The notes under the pieces: generated by a model
The model's database searches: none
Told to the model about the DNA's origin: nothing
What the model saw: the letters and a program-made list of their open reading frames with translations, nothing else
Position numbers and translations under genes: made by a program
In this document: positions 53,174 through 63,219 of the stretch, one piece after another
How the letters are laid out: the number at the start of each line of letters is the position of its first letter
Position numbering within the stretch: the first letter of the stretch is position 1
Source of the DNA: Shimazuella kribbensis DSM 45090
GTDB taxonomy: Bacteria > Bacillota > Bacilli > Thermoactinomycetales > Thermoactinomycetaceae
Reading direction: 5' to 3'
Length of the DNA: 64,000 bases
Assembly (NCBI RefSeq): GCF_000428065.1
Contig: NZ_ATZF01000001.1
Span: forward strand, 301,822 to 365,821

Positions 53174-54022
53174 ATGCCAGCAAAAATAATTAGCGGAAAA
53201 GACATAGCTTCAGAAATTCGTAGAGAACTAAAAGTAGAAGTAAGTGAGTTGCATAAAAATCAGATTTTTCCTAAATTAGTAGTGGTTTTGGTTGGAAATC
53301 ATCCAGCCTCAGAGTCTTATGTGAAAGGTAAAATTCGGGCTGCAGAGGAGATTGGGATGGAGTCCGTTTTGATTCGTTTGGAAGACACGATCAGCGAAGA
53401 AGAACTTCTAACAAAAGTGGAAGAACTCAACAACGATAAATCCGTTCACGGCATTTTAGTACAACTTCCTTTGCCAAAACAAATTGCAGAACAGCGTATT
53501 ATTGAAGCAATTGCTTCTGATAAAGATGTAGATGGTTTTCATCCAGAGAGCGTAGGTCGTATGGTAACAGGTTTAGAAACTTTTTTATCCTGTACACCTC
53601 AAGGTATCATGGAATTACTTAAAAGATCTGATGTTCCCTTACAAGGTAAACATGCTGTTGTGGTAGGTAGGAGCAATATTGTTGGGAAACCAGTAGCTCT
53701 GTTGCTATTGCAAGCTGATGCAACAGTTACGATCTGTCATTCCAAAACAGCTGATCTTGCTTCGATTACCAAACAAGCCGATGTATTGATTGCAGCGGTA
53801 GGCCGTGCAGAAATGATCACCAAAGAACATGTGAAAAATGGTGCTGTAGTTATTGACGTGGGTGTGAATCGCACCGAAAATGGATTAGTTGGAGATGTGA
53901 AGTTTGACGAAGTGAGTGAGGTAGCATCAGCGATTACTCCTGTACCTGGTGGAGTAGGTCCAATGACAATTACAATGTTGATGGCAAATACGATTGAGTC
54001 AGCAAAAAGGCATGCACGATAA
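53174..54022 (+). CDS. folD: Methylenetetrahydrofolate dehydrogenase/cyclohydrolase
   Basis: A 282-residue bifunctional FolD. ASESYVKGKIRAAEEIG contains the catalytic Lys, GILVQLPLPKQI, DKDVDGFHPESVGRM and VVGRSNIVGKPVALLL (NADP site) follow, and PVPGGVGPMTITML ends it. It interconverts C1-folates in the cytoplasm. AGAGGTGGAAC precedes the ATG. Its TAA overlaps the xseA ATG by one base. Confidence 0.97.
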   Translation: MPAKIISGKDIASEIRRELKVEVSELHKNQIFPKLVVVLVGNHPASESYVKGKIRAAEEIGMESVLIRLEDTISEEELLTKVEELNNDKSVHGILVQLPLPKQIAEQRIIEAIASDKDVDGFHPESVGRMVTGLETFLSCTPQGIMELLKRSDVPLQGKHAVVVGRSNIVGKPVALLLLQADATVTICHSKTADLASITKQADVLIAAVGRAEMITKEHVKNGAVVIDVGVNRTENGLVGDVKFDEVSEVASAITPVPGGVGPMTITMLMANTIESAKRHAR

Positions 54023-55365
54023 TGGCAAAAGAGGTATGGACTGTACGTCAGTTAGTGGCCCATCTTACCTCACTTGTTACCAAAGATGCCAAATCACAAT
54101 CTCTCCGTGTGGAAGGTGAAATTTCTAACTTTACTCATCATGCGAGTGGCCATATGTACTTCACCTTAAAAGATGAGTCTGCAAGAATGAGAGTAGTCTT
54201 TTTTGCTCGATTTGCCCGCTATTTGCTGTTTAAACCAAAAAATGGCGATCGAGTTACTATACGTGGACAATTAGATGTATATGATCGAGATGGACAAGTT
54301 CAGATTCGTGCACTCGAAATGCGGAATAGTGGGCAGGGAGATTTATTTACTCGTTTTCAGTACTTGAAAGAGCAATTAGAGGCTGAAGGGATTTTTCAGC
54401 AAGAAAAACAAAGCCTTCCTTTGCATCCGAAAAGTATTGGATTGATTACGTCTCCTCACGGAGCCGCTGTAAGAGATATGATTACAACGTTACAACGTCG
54501 ATATCCTCAGGCAAAAGTCCTGCTGTATCCTGTACAAGTTCAAGGAGATGTAGCAGCATGGGAGATCTCTCATGCCATAGGCGAAATGAACCGACGTGCA
54601 GAAGTGGATCTGTTAATCGTAGGTAGAGGCGGCGGTTCTATTGAAGAACTATGGGCATTTAACGAAGAATTAGTAGTGAGAAGTATTGCCAACTCTACCT
54701 TACCTGTTATTTCTGCGGTGGGTCATGAGACAGATACGACCTTAAGTGATTTGGTGGCAGATGTACGTGCTGCGACACCAACAGCAGCAGCAGAGTTAGC
54801 GGTTCCCAATCAAGATGATCTAAAGATGAGATTTATCAATCTCAACACGAGGTTGCTCACGTTACCAAAAAAATTTATCGATACGAGAAGAATGGATGTT
54901 AAACATTTAGTAGAACGCCCTATTTTTCAACATCCAGATCGGAAATTAATCCCTCATCAAGAAAAATTTCAATACTTGACTAGACGGATGCAACAGGGTT
55001 TAACCACTAACTATGCAAGAGAAGAGAGAAGATTAGAGCGAGCGAATCACCAGTTAAAAGCAAATCAGCCGAAAACGAAAGTAGTAAATGCAAAAATAAA
55101 ATTAGAGCAAACTACTAGAGAGCAAACTTTACTCTTTCAGCAATTTTTAGAGCGAAAAGAAAAGATATTTTCTCAGCTTGTTACCCGGTTAGAATCAGTT
55201 AGCCCACTTGCAGTGATGAAACGAGGATATTCGTTGGTTTATCGTCTATCAGAAGATGAATTAGTTACCTCAACGGATCAAGTGAATCCAGGAGATTTAC
55301 TCGATATACAGTTTGCAGAAGGAAAACTAAAGTGTCAAGTATGGAAGAAAGAGGAGAAAAAATGA
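54022..55365 (+). CDS. xseA: Exodeoxyribonuclease VII large subunit
   Basis: A 447-residue protein with an N-terminal OB-fold (VEGEISNFTHHASGHMYFTL) and the catalytic domain containing SPHGAAVRDMITTLQRRYP, GRGGGSIEELWAFNEE and AVGHETDTTLSDLVADVRA. It is followed by a coiled coil of about 100 residues. With XseB it degrades single-stranded DNA. It overlaps folD and xseB. Confidence 0.96.
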   Translation: MAKEVWTVRQLVAHLTSLVTKDAKSQSLRVEGEISNFTHHASGHMYFTLKDESARMRVVFFARFARYLLFKPKNGDRVTIRGQLDVYDRDGQVQIRALEMRNSGQGDLFTRFQYLKEQLEAEGIFQQEKQSLPLHPKSIGLITSPHGAAVRDMITTLQRRYPQAKVLLYPVQVQGDVAAWEISHAIGEMNRRAEVDLLIVGRGGGSIEELWAFNEELVVRSIANSTLPVISAVGHETDTTLSDLVADVRAATPTAAAELAVPNQDDLKMRFINLNTRLLTLPKKFIDTRRMDVKHLVERPIFQHPDRKLIPHQEKFQYLTRRMQQGLTTNYAREERRLERANHQLKANQPKTKVVNAKIKLEQTTREQTLLFQQFLERKEKIFSQLVTRLESVSPLAVMKRGYSLVYRLSEDELVTSTDQVNPGDLLDIQFAEGKLKCQVWKKEEKK

Positions 55366-55598
55366 GTGAGATAACATTTGAAAAGGCAATGGAACGATTA
55401 GAAGAAGTAGTAGCTCAATTGGAACAAGGGGATATTCCATTGGAAGAAGCTATTCAACTCTATGGTGAAGGAACCAAATTAGCTGGTGTTTGTCGCAAAA
55501 AATTGGATTGGGCGGAGCAACAAGTGGAAATATTGGTTGAAGAGAATGGTGACTGGATAAAGAAGCCATTTCAACCAATTCGTGAAGAAAATTCATAG
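55362..55598 (+). CDS. xseB: Exodeoxyribonuclease VII small subunit
   Basis: A 78-residue XseB with TFEKAMERLEEVVAQLEQGD and IPLEEAIQLYGEGTKL, the family signature. ATG 55362 overlaps the xseA stop (ATGA) with GAGGAG upstream. It binds the coiled coil of XseA. Confidence 0.95.
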   Translation: MSEITFEKAMERLEEVVAQLEQGDIPLEEAIQLYGEGTKLAGVCRKKLDWAEQQVEILVEENGDWIKKPFQPIREENS

Positions 55599-55667
55599 AT
55601 ATTTTGGATTACGAGGAATATTGTTGTCTAACTCATGATGGGGTCAGATGAGGGAAAGGATAAGAGG

Positions 55668-56564
55668 ATGATCGAAGCAAAAGCATATATACAAAAGACA
55701 GCAGAAATGGTCCATCAAGAATTGGATCATATGAGTAGGAATTGGATAGACATACCGAATAACTTAAAGGAATCTATGAGGTATTCATTGCTTGCAGGAG
55801 GAAAACGTATTCGACCTGTGCTAACTATTGCTACTACAGAAGCATTGGGTGGAGATGCTAAAATTGCATTGCCATTTGGTTGTGCCATTGAGATGATACA
55901 TACCTATTCCTTAATCCATGATGACCTGCCTGCTATGGATGATGATGATTACCGTAGAGGAAAATGGACCAATCACAAAGTATTCGGCGAAGCAATGGCC
56001 ATACTTGCAGGAGATGGTTTATTAACAGAAGCTTTTGGTTTACTTGCTAGTGGAGCAAATGCCGCGAATTTATCAGCTCCCATAGCTTTGGAAATCATCC
56101 AAGATGCTACTCGATATGCTGGGGCTAGAGGGATGATAAATGGCCAAGTACAAGATATGGGAAATGAGAATAAATCGATTACCCTTCAAGAATTAGAGGA
56201 AGTACACCGACGAAAAACAGGTGATCTTATTACATTTTCTATTCGGATAGGGGCTTTGATCACTGGAGCAAATAAAGAAACTTTGGATGCATTAATGACC
56301 TTTTCGTATCAACTTGGATTAGCATTTCAGATTCAAGATGATATTTTGGACGTTGTGGGCGATCAAGCTGTAATTGGTAAGCCAGTTGGCAGTGATGAGC
56401 ACAATCACAAAGCCACTTATCCAGCATTACTTGGAATTGAGGAATCGAAAAGAAGATTGCAAGAGTGCATACATTCAGCAAGAATATCAATCCAAGACAG
56501 AAAAGATTTAAACCCAACACGATTGTTAGAACTGGCCGATTATTTACTCATGCGGGACAGGTAA
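55668..56564 (+). CDS. ispA: Farnesyl diphosphate (polyprenyl) synthase
   Basis: A 298-residue trans-prenyltransferase. First Asp-rich motif: LIHDDLPAMDDDDYRRG. Second: FQIQDDILDVVGD. GGKRIRPVLTIATTEALGG and GQVQDMGNENKS are also seen. It condenses isopentenyl diphosphate with allylic diphosphates. ATG 55668 follows AAGGA at 7 bases; an in-frame ATG near 55638 is a weaker choice. Confidence 0.95.
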   Translation: MIEAKAYIQKTAEMVHQELDHMSRNWIDIPNNLKESMRYSLLAGGKRIRPVLTIATTEALGGDAKIALPFGCAIEMIHTYSLIHDDLPAMDDDDYRRGKWTNHKVFGEAMAILAGDGLLTEAFGLLASGANAANLSAPIALEIIQDATRYAGARGMINGQVQDMGNENKSITLQELEEVHRRKTGDLITFSIRIGALITGANKETLDALMTFSYQLGLAFQIQDDILDVVGDQAVIGKPVGSDEHNHKATYPALLGIEESKRRLQECIHSARISIQDRKDLNPTRLLELADYLLMRDR

Positions 56565-56647
56565 CCTTCACCTATGCTATAATTAATTTTAATATTTAGC
56601 AGTTTGAACACCTTTGTGACATAGCTACATAGGAATGTTCGTCTTTA

Positions 56648-56671
56648 CCGGTCTCTCCTAGACCGGCCTTT
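56648..56671 (+). terminator. Hairpin between ispA and dxs
   Basis: CCGGTCT-CTCCT-AGACCGG plus CCTTTTC. A terminator or attenuator inside the ispA-dxs gap. Confidence 0.72.
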
Positions 56672-56711
56672 TCTGAAGGAACATACAACTTTGAAAGCGA
56701 GGCGGTCTTTC

Positions 56712-58598
56712 TTGCTCCTCGAGCATATTCAAACACCAGCAGATTTAAAAAAGCTATCAGAGGATCAGCTTCCTCAACTAGCGGAAGAAATAAGGGAATT
56801 TCTTATTAATAGTCTTTCTAGTACAGGTGGGCATTTAGCATCCAATCTTGGCGTGGTAGAACTAACAATCGCATTGCATTATCTGTTTAACAGCCCAGAA
56901 GATAAGTTTTTATGGGATGTAGGTCATCAAGCTTATGTACACAAACTGTTGACAGGTAGAGGCGACCAATTTACTACACTGCGGCAATACAAAGGGTTGT
57001 GTGGCTTCCCAAAAATGAGTGAAAGTGAACATGATGTTTGGGAAACAGGCCATAGTAGCACCTCTTTATCTGGAGCAATGGGCATGGCAGCTGCTCGAGA
57101 TATTATAGGAGACAAAAACAAAGTAGTAGCAATTATTGGTGATGGAGCATTAACCGGTGGAATGGCCTTAGAAGCACTGAACCATATTGGACAAGAACAA
57201 AAAGATTTAATTGTGATATTGAACGATAATGAAATGTCGATTAGTCCAAATGTAGGTGCACTTCATAACTATCTAGGTAGACTCCGGACCCATCGACATT
57301 ATAATAAAATGAAGGCTGAAGTAGAACAAGTTCTCAAAAAAATACCTACGATCGGGCAACCTTTTGCTAAAACATTAGAGCGTGTAAAAGATAGCTTAAA
57401 GTTTTTGCTTGTCTCAGGTGTTCTATTTGAAACACTAGGGTTTACGTATTTAGGTCCAGTAGATGGTCACCATGTAGAAGAATTAATGGAGTGTTTACGT
57501 CAAGCAGGTAATACGAAAGGCCCCGTTCTTGTTCATGTGATTACCAAAAAAGGACAAGGTTATAAACCAGCAGAAGAAGATTCTGTTAATTATCATGGGG
57601 TTGGAACGTATAAAATCGAATCAGGTGCGTTTCAAAAGAAGAAGGCAGGAGCTCCAGCGTATCCAACTGTATTTGGAGATACGATGATAAAACTGGCAGA
57701 CAAAGATAAAAAAATAGTGGCAATTACACCTGCTATGATTACAGGATCCAAATTGGATAAATTTCAAGAGATTTACCCGGATCGTTGTTTTGATGTAGGT
57801 ATCGCAGAACAACATGCCACTACTTTTGCAGCTGGTTTAGCTACCCAAGGTTTAAAACCTGTTTTAGCCATTTACTCTACCTTTTTACAGCGTGGTTATG
57901 ATCAGCTTATTCATGATGTTTGTCGTCAGCACTTAAATGTAGTTTTCGCAGTGGATCGTGCTGGTTTTGTTGGAGAAGATGGAGAGACACATCAAGGTGT
58001 TTACGATATCAGTTTTATGAGGTCTCAACCTGGACTTGTTATTATGATGCCCAAAGACGAAAATGAGTTGCAACATATGCTGTATACTGCATCCAAGTAC
58101 GAATCAGGCCCAGTAGCTGTGCGGTATTCCAAAAGTGCAGGTGTAGGAGTGTCAATGGATGAAGAGTTTGAGCTCATTCCAATTGGTAAATTTGAAACCA
58201 TTCGTGAAGGGAAACATGTAGCGATTCTCGCATTTGGCAATATGGTTCCTCTTGCTGTGGAAGCAGCTGACCAGTTAGCGAATGAAGGTATTCAAGCAAA
58301 AGTGGTCAACGCTCGTTTTGCAAAACCGTTGGATGAAGAGTTACTATTGTCTATACACCATGAAGGAATGCCAATTGTTACTGTTGAAGAAGGTACAAAA
58401 ATAGGTGGATTTGGAAGCGCAGTATTGGAATTTTTTGCCGAGCAAAACAAAGTTCAGCAGGTATCGGTCCTTGGTGTTCCTGATTATTATGTGGAGCACG
58501 GAAGTATTAATGAACAAAGAGCAGAAACTGGTTTAACTACAGAAGGGATTGCGGAAGCAGCAAGAAAATGTTGTGTCCCTGATATTCAAAAGATCTGA
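56712..58598 (+). CDS. dxs: 1-deoxy-D-xylulose-5-phosphate synthase
   Basis: A 628-residue transketolase-type enzyme, first step of the MEP isoprenoid route. [18 protein letters not shown], the thiamine-diphosphate motif [19 protein letters not shown] ... ILNDNEMSI, and [20 protein letters not shown] are clear. I prefer the TTG at 56712, preceded by GAGGCGG, because it gives the usual short leader ([14 protein letters not shown]). A TTG 21 bases earlier is possible. It depends on thiamine diphosphate. Confidence 0.95.
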   Translation: MLLEHIQTPADLKKLSEDQLPQLAEEIREFLINSLSSTGGHLASNLGVVELTIALHYLFNSPEDKFLWDVGHQAYVHKLLTGRGDQFTTLRQYKGLCGFPKMSESEHDVWETGHSSTSLSGAMGMAAARDIIGDKNKVVAIIGDGALTGGMALEALNHIGQEQKDLIVILNDNEMSISPNVGALHNYLGRLRTHRHYNKMKAEVEQVLKKIPTIGQPFAKTLERVKDSLKFLLVSGVLFETLGFTYLGPVDGHHVEELMECLRQAGNTKGPVLVHVITKKGQGYKPAEEDSVNYHGVGTYKIESGAFQKKKAGAPAYPTVFGDTMIKLADKDKKIVAITPAMITGSKLDKFQEIYPDRCFDVGIAEQHATTFAAGLATQGLKPVLAIYSTFLQRGYDQLIHDVCRQHLNVVFAVDRAGFVGEDGETHQGVYDISFMRSQPGLVIMMPKDENELQHMLYTASKYESGPVAVRYSKSAGVGVSMDEEFELIPIGKFETIREGKHVAILAFGNMVPLAVEAADQLANEGIQAKVVNARFAKPLDEELLLSIHHEGMPIVTVEEGTKIGGFGSAVLEFFAEQNKVQQVSVLGVPDYYVEHGSINEQRAETGLTTEGIAEAARKCCVPDIQKI

Positions 58599-58607
58599 GG
58601 TAATCGA

Positions 58608-59426
58608 ATGGCTAAGGAAAGATTAGACATTCTCCTTGTACAAAAAGGATATTATCCCAGTCGGGAACAAGCCCAGCGGGCCATCATGGCTGGGCTTGTT
58701 TTTGTAGACAACGAGTCTCATACGAAAGCTGGTACAAAATATCCGATAGATAGTACGATACATATTAAAGGAGATATACACCCGTATGTGAGTCGTGGCG
58801 GGTTAAAACTAGAAAAAGCGATAAAAGTATTTTCCATACAAATGGAAAATAAAGTGGTTTTGGATATCGGAGCTTCTACTGGTGGATTTACGGATTGTTC
58901 TTTACAAAATGGAGCTTCTTATGTATATTCCATTGATGTTGGATATGGGCAACTCGCATGGAAACTTCGCAATGATGATCGAGTAAAAGTGATGGAACGA
59001 ACGAATTTTCGTTACCTTCAAACGGAAGATTTAATAGGTCCCACTCCCAATTTTGCTACGATTGATGTTTCCTTCATTTCTCTATCACATATCTTTCCAA
59101 CTTTAAAAAAGTTGATTCCTGATCAAAGTGAAGTGGTATCATTGATCAAACCACAATTTGAGGCGGGAAAAGACCAGGTAGGGAAAAAGGGGATTATACG
59201 GGATATTGCCATTCATCGTCAAGTGTTGAAAAAGACAATAGATATGTTTTTACGTGAAGGTTTTTTGGTTTCTGGTCTTACTTCCTCCCCCATACGAGGA
59301 GGAAAAGGAAATATCGAGTTTTTAGCGTATCTGATAAAGGAAAAGGATGAACGTCCTTTTTACTCAGATGCCATTATTGAACAAGTATTACAAGATGCTC
59401 ACCGATCTACACCCTTAGAAGAATAA
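58608..59426 (+). CDS. yqxC: TlyA-family rRNA 2'-O-methyltransferase
   Basis: A 272-residue protein with an N-terminal S4 RNA-binding domain (ERLDILLVQKGYYPSREQAQ) and an FtsJ-like methyltransferase domain: VLDIGASTGGFTDCSLQNGA and VGYGQLAWKLRNDDRV. Lys-Asp residues typical of the K-D-K-E tetrad can be placed in FATIDVSFISLS. It starts 10 bases after dxs. Confidence 0.92.
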   Translation: MAKERLDILLVQKGYYPSREQAQRAIMAGLVFVDNESHTKAGTKYPIDSTIHIKGDIHPYVSRGGLKLEKAIKVFSIQMENKVVLDIGASTGGFTDCSLQNGASYVYSIDVGYGQLAWKLRNDDRVKVMERTNFRYLQTEDLIGPTPNFATIDVSFISLSHIFPTLKKLIPDQSEVVSLIKPQFEAGKDQVGKKGIIRDIAIHRQVLKKTIDMFLREGFLVSGLTSSPIRGGKGNIEFLAYLIKEKDERPFYSDAIIEQVLQDAHRSTPLEE

Positions 59427-59459
59427 AGAAACAACATACTAAAAGGGAGGGGAGAGAGT

Positions 59460-59993
59460 GTGTCTCAATCAGGTGATACATTTGTTTTAGTACTTATCAT
59501 CCTTTTTATACTGTTTCTTATTGTACGAAAATGGGTTTCCTTTCAATTTGCAAAAGACATGATCATGAATAAATCAAAAAAAGATCCAAAACCAATTAAA
59601 GGAGATATCGCTGATTTGCTCCGTGAGTTTGGATATGAGCCTATCGAAGGTAGGAAAAAAATTCCTATTTCCATTGAATTAGATAAAGCTCCGTATGAAA
59701 GCAGGATGTTTATCGATTATTTGGCAATGAAAGAAGACTTGTTGTATGTTGTTTTGATAGCAAAGGAAAGAAAACCGCTGCGTCGTACTGGAGCGGCAAT
59801 TCGAGACCATCTTTTACCGTTTTTTTTGCTTTATCGACCAGCAGGTATTGTTTATGTAGATAAATCAAAAAATAAAATTTCTCTGGTGAATTTCTCTCAT
59901 CCGCCATTATACGAAGCGAGGAGAAAATTCCCTATTAGCTATGTTGTTACCTTTCTCATAGGTATGGTTTTTATGTGGATAATACAAAAATGA
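59460..59993 (+). CDS. Membrane-anchored protein of unknown function
   Basis: A 177-residue protein with an N-terminal helix (FVLVLIILFILFLIVRKWVSF) and a C-terminal helix (YVVTFLIGMVFMWIIQK) around a soluble, basic middle. The GTG start follows GGGAGGGGAGA. It sits between tlyA and nadK in the same direction, probably in one transcript. I do not recognise a family. The middle domain (MFIDYLAMKEDLLYVVLIAK) may be nuclease-like in fold, but no catalytic pattern is convincing. Confidence 0.72.
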   Translation: MSQSGDTFVLVLIILFILFLIVRKWVSFQFAKDMIMNKSKKDPKPIKGDIADLLREFGYEPIEGRKKIPISIELDKAPYESRMFIDYLAMKEDLLYVVLIAKERKPLRRTGAAIRDHLLPFFLLYRPAGIVYVDKSKNKISLVNFSHPPLYEARRKFPISYVVTFLIGMVFMWIIQK

Positions 59994-60017
59994 CACGAGT
60001 AAGCTTGAGGTGGACAG

Positions 60018-60869
60018 ATGAAAACAATAGGCATCATGGCGAATCAGACAAAACCTACTGCATTAATCGTAGCTAAAAAATTAACAAATTTGATCAAATA
60101 CAAAGGTGCCACTGTTTGCTTAGATATAGATTTGGCTAAGGCAATTGGTCAAGAAAAAAAAGGGATTCCGTTAGAAGATTTCCCCATTCATGTCGACTGT
60201 ACTTTTGTACTCGGTGGAGATGGTACTCTATTAGGAGTTGCTCGAAAATTAGCAGGATCTCGCATACCTATTTTAGGAATTAACTTGGGGTATCTTGGGT
60301 TTTTATCGGAAGCTGAACCAGAAGATCTTTCTGGATCAGTTGATCGGATTTTGGCTGGTGAGTATTGTGTAGAAAAAAGACTCATGCTAGAAGCTGAAGT
60401 CATCCGTCAAGATGAAGTGATAAAAAGAGGTATTTCTTTAAATGATATTGGTATAGCCAAAGGATCGTTTAGCCGGATGATTACATGTACCGTGAAAATG
60501 GATGGTAGTTTTGTTGGTACTTATTCTGGAGATGGAGTGATTGTTTCCACACCTACAGGCTCAACTGCGTATTCCCTATCTTGTGGAGGCCCCATTGTCT
60601 GGCCAGGTTTAGAATGTATATTGTTAACGCCTATCTGTCCACACACTTTGGCATCAAGGCCATTAGTATTGCCGGCTGAAAGTACATTAGAAGTGGAAGT
60701 TACAGCAAATCATAATGAGATTGGTGTTACAATAGATGGTCAAGAAGGGTTTACGTTAGAGAGCGGAGATATCGTTCGCGTGAGAAAATCTCCTTGTTCC
60801 ACACATTTAATCAAATGGAAAGAACGTACTTTCTTTGAAGTAATCCGCAAAAAATTGCAAGAGCAATAG
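60018..60869 (+). CDS. nadK: NAD kinase
   Basis: A 283-residue NAD kinase (also called PpnK). [14 protein letters not shown] holds the GGDGT motif, followed by [26 protein letters not shown] and [19 protein letters not shown]. It makes NADP from NAD. GAGGTGGACAG precedes the ATG. Confidence 0.95.
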   Translation: MKTIGIMANQTKPTALIVAKKLTNLIKYKGATVCLDIDLAKAIGQEKKGIPLEDFPIHVDCTFVLGGDGTLLGVARKLAGSRIPILGINLGYLGFLSEAEPEDLSGSVDRILAGEYCVEKRLMLEAEVIRQDEVIKRGISLNDIGIAKGSFSRMITCTVKMDGSFVGTYSGDGVIVSTPTGSTAYSLSCGGPIVWPGLECILLTPICPHTLASRPLVLPAESTLEVEVTANHNEIGVTIDGQEGFTLESGDIVRVRKSPCSTHLIKWKERTFFEVIRKKLQEQ

Positions 60870-60880
60870 GAGCGATTTAC

Positions 60881-61327
60881 ATGAAAGCACAACGTCATAT
60901 TCGAATTAGAGAAATTATTACCAGTAAAGATATTGAGACACAAGATGATCTGGTAGCTGAGCTAAAACTTGCTGGGTATAATGTTACTCAAGCAACGATT
61001 TCTCGTGATATAAAAGAGTTGCATTTGGTAAAAGTGCCACTAAGCAATGGTGCATATAAATACTCTTTGCCAGCTGATCGCCGTTTTAATCCTTTACAAA
61101 AGTTAAAAAGGTTGTTACAAGAATCATTTGTTGGGATTGATTCCGCAGAAAATCTGGTTGTAATAAATACGTTGCCTGGGAATGCACATGCAATTGCTGC
61201 ACTGCTGGACAATTTGGATTGGGACGAAATTTTGGGAACAATCGCAGGGGACGATACCATATTGGTCATTTGTCGTTCCAAACCAATAGCTGAAGATATC
61301 GTGAATCGGTTCTTAGACATGTTGTAG
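60881..61327 (+). CDS. argR: Arginine repressor
   Basis: A 148-residue ArgR/AhrC. N-terminal winged [23 protein letters not shown] then [14 protein letters not shown]-terminal hexamerisation and arginine domain: [15 protein letters not shown]. It represses arginine synthesis and activates catabolism. Starts 11 bases after nadK and precedes recN, as in Bacillus. Confidence 0.96.
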   Translation: MKAQRHIRIREIITSKDIETQDDLVAELKLAGYNVTQATISRDIKELHLVKVPLSNGAYKYSLPADRRFNPLQKLKRLLQESFVGIDSAENLVVINTLPGNAHAIAALLDNLDWDEILGTIAGDDTILVICRSKPIAEDIVNRFLDML

Positions 61328-61338
61328 GAGAAGATGTT

Positions 61339-63036
61339 ATGCTAAAAGAACTGTCCATCCATCAATTTGCCATTGTAGAAAATATCAACTTGACATTTGA
61401 TCAAGGATTTCACGTATTAACAGGAGAAACAGGGGCAGGAAAATCCATCTTGATAGATGCTCTTGGGCTGATCATTGGAGGTAGGGCTTCCAGTGATTTT
61501 GTGCGACATGGTTCACAAAAAGCTGTTATTGAGGCTAGTTTTGACTTTCCATCCGACCATCCTGCAATCACACTATTAAAAGAATGGGATATTGAAAGTG
61601 AAGAGGAATACCTTCTCATTCGCAGAGAGATTGCAGCAAACGGGAAGAGCACATGTCGTGCAAATGGGCGTATGATCACGTTGACCATGCTAAAGCAGTT
61701 GGGAAACTACCTTATTCATATACATGGACAACATGAACATACAGGATTACTACAAGTTGAAGAGCATCTTGCATGGTTGGATCAGTTTGGTGGATCTGCA
61801 ATTATACCTATACGCGATGAGTATCAAGCATATTATCAACAATATCAAGAAATAACAAAAATGATTGATCAGTTAAATATAGATCAGCAAGAAATGGAAC
61901 GACGTGTAGATATGCTTCAATTCCAAGTTTCCGAAATCAAGGATGCTCGTTTGGTTGAAGGGGAAGAAGAAGCATTACATGAAGAAGAAAAGCGACTTTC
62001 AGGTGGAGAAAAGTTAGCTTCTCGTGTGTCTAGTGCGTATCAAATTCTTTCTTCTGAAGGCGGCGGCATCACACAGTTACGTCGTGCTGTGTTTTACCTT
62101 CAAGAAGTAGGTGAATTGGATTCAACCATTCAAGAAGCATTGGACAGTATGGAGGCAGCTACTTTTCAATTAGAAGAAGCAGCAAGAGATTTGGATATGT
62201 ACCAAGATAATTTGGATTTCTCACCAGAACGCTTATATGAAGTTCATGAGAGGATACATGTCATCCGTCAATTGCAACGTAAATATGGAGAATCAACAGC
62301 GGAGATTTTGACATATTTAGGGCAAGCAGAGGCAGAGTTAGAGCGTCTTTTAAACGTAGAAGAAAATAAAGAACACCTCTACGAGAAACAGGCACAACTA
62401 AAAGAACAGCTACAGGAAAAAGCCTTGAAGTTAACAGGGCTTCGAAAGCAAGCAGCTTCGCAATTAGAAATACAAGTGGAGAAACAACTTTCGGATTTAA
62501 TGATGGGTTCTAGTGTCTTTCATGTCTCGTTTTATCCAAATCATTATCAAAAAGAAACTTTTGCCTATACAGGTATGGATCAAGTTGAGTTTCAACTCTC
62601 ACCTGGACCTGGAGAGCCGCTTCGTTCATTGGCAAAAATCGCATCGGGTGGGGAACTATCTCGTATTATGCTTGCTCTTAAATGTATCTTTAGTGGACGA
62701 GATCAAGTAAGGACGCTCATTTTTGATGAAGTAGATACAGGAGTTAGTGGACGAGCTGCGCAAGCTATTGCAGAAAAAATCGCTACATTGGCTTTAGAAA
62801 ACCAGGTTTTATGTGTTACTCATTTGCCACAAGTCGCATGTATGGCAGATGTCCATCTTTATGTTTCCAAACAAATCGAAGCACAAAAAACTAGTTCAGG
62901 GGTAACCAAGTTGGATAAAGCAGGGAGAATTATGGAATTGTCCAGAATGCTTGGGGGTGCAGAAGTAACAGCTAGAACAAAACAACATGCAGCAGAAATG
63001 TTGTTCTTAGCCAATAAAGTCAAAGCCAGACAATAA
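61339..63036 (+). CDS. recN: DNA repair protein RecN
   Basis: A 565-residue SMC-like ATPase. Walker A is LTGETGAGKSILIDALGL at about residue 30, signature IASGGELSRIMLALK, Walker B TLIFDEVDTGVSGR, with a central coiled coil (about residues 155-370). It acts early in double-strand-break repair. AGGAGAAGATGTT precedes the ATG. Confidence 0.97.
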   Translation: MLKELSIHQFAIVENINLTFDQGFHVLTGETGAGKSILIDALGLIIGGRASSDFVRHGSQKAVIEASFDFPSDHPAITLLKEWDIESEEEYLLIRREIAANGKSTCRANGRMITLTMLKQLGNYLIHIHGQHEHTGLLQVEEHLAWLDQFGGSAIIPIRDEYQAYYQQYQEITKMIDQLNIDQQEMERRVDMLQFQVSEIKDARLVEGEEEALHEEEKRLSGGEKLASRVSSAYQILSSEGGGITQLRRAVFYLQEVGELDSTIQEALDSMEAATFQLEEAARDLDMYQDNLDFSPERLYEVHERIHVIRQLQRKYGESTAEILTYLGQAEAELERLLNVEENKEHLYEKQAQLKEQLQEKALKLTGLRKQAASQLEIQVEKQLSDLMMGSSVFHVSFYPNHYQKETFAYTGMDQVEFQLSPGPGEPLRSLAKIASGGELSRIMLALKCIFSGRDQVRTLIFDEVDTGVSGRAAQAIAEKIATLALENQVLCVTHLPQVACMADVHLYVSKQIEAQKTSSGVTKLDKAGRIMELSRMLGGAEVTARTKQHAAEMLFLANKVKARQ

Positions 63037-63219
63037 TTATGACGAGTGAGCTTGTTGTATGAAAACAGCCTTTATATGTACTTATTTGTGAATGTTAATC
63101 AATGAAATATAGGTTAAGGAAGCATTTGTAACTTATAAGGGATCTCATTCACGGGCACATTAATGTCACAGCCATCTCGAGTGCGAAGGAATAGGTAGAA
63201 CTCGCAGGAGAGTGGTAAT

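Noticed and set aside
53095-53205. Longer N-terminus for the EndoQ-like protein
   Set aside because: The added 37 residues are hydrophobic, overlap the folD start region and lie upstream of a better ATG with AGGAGAAATAAA.
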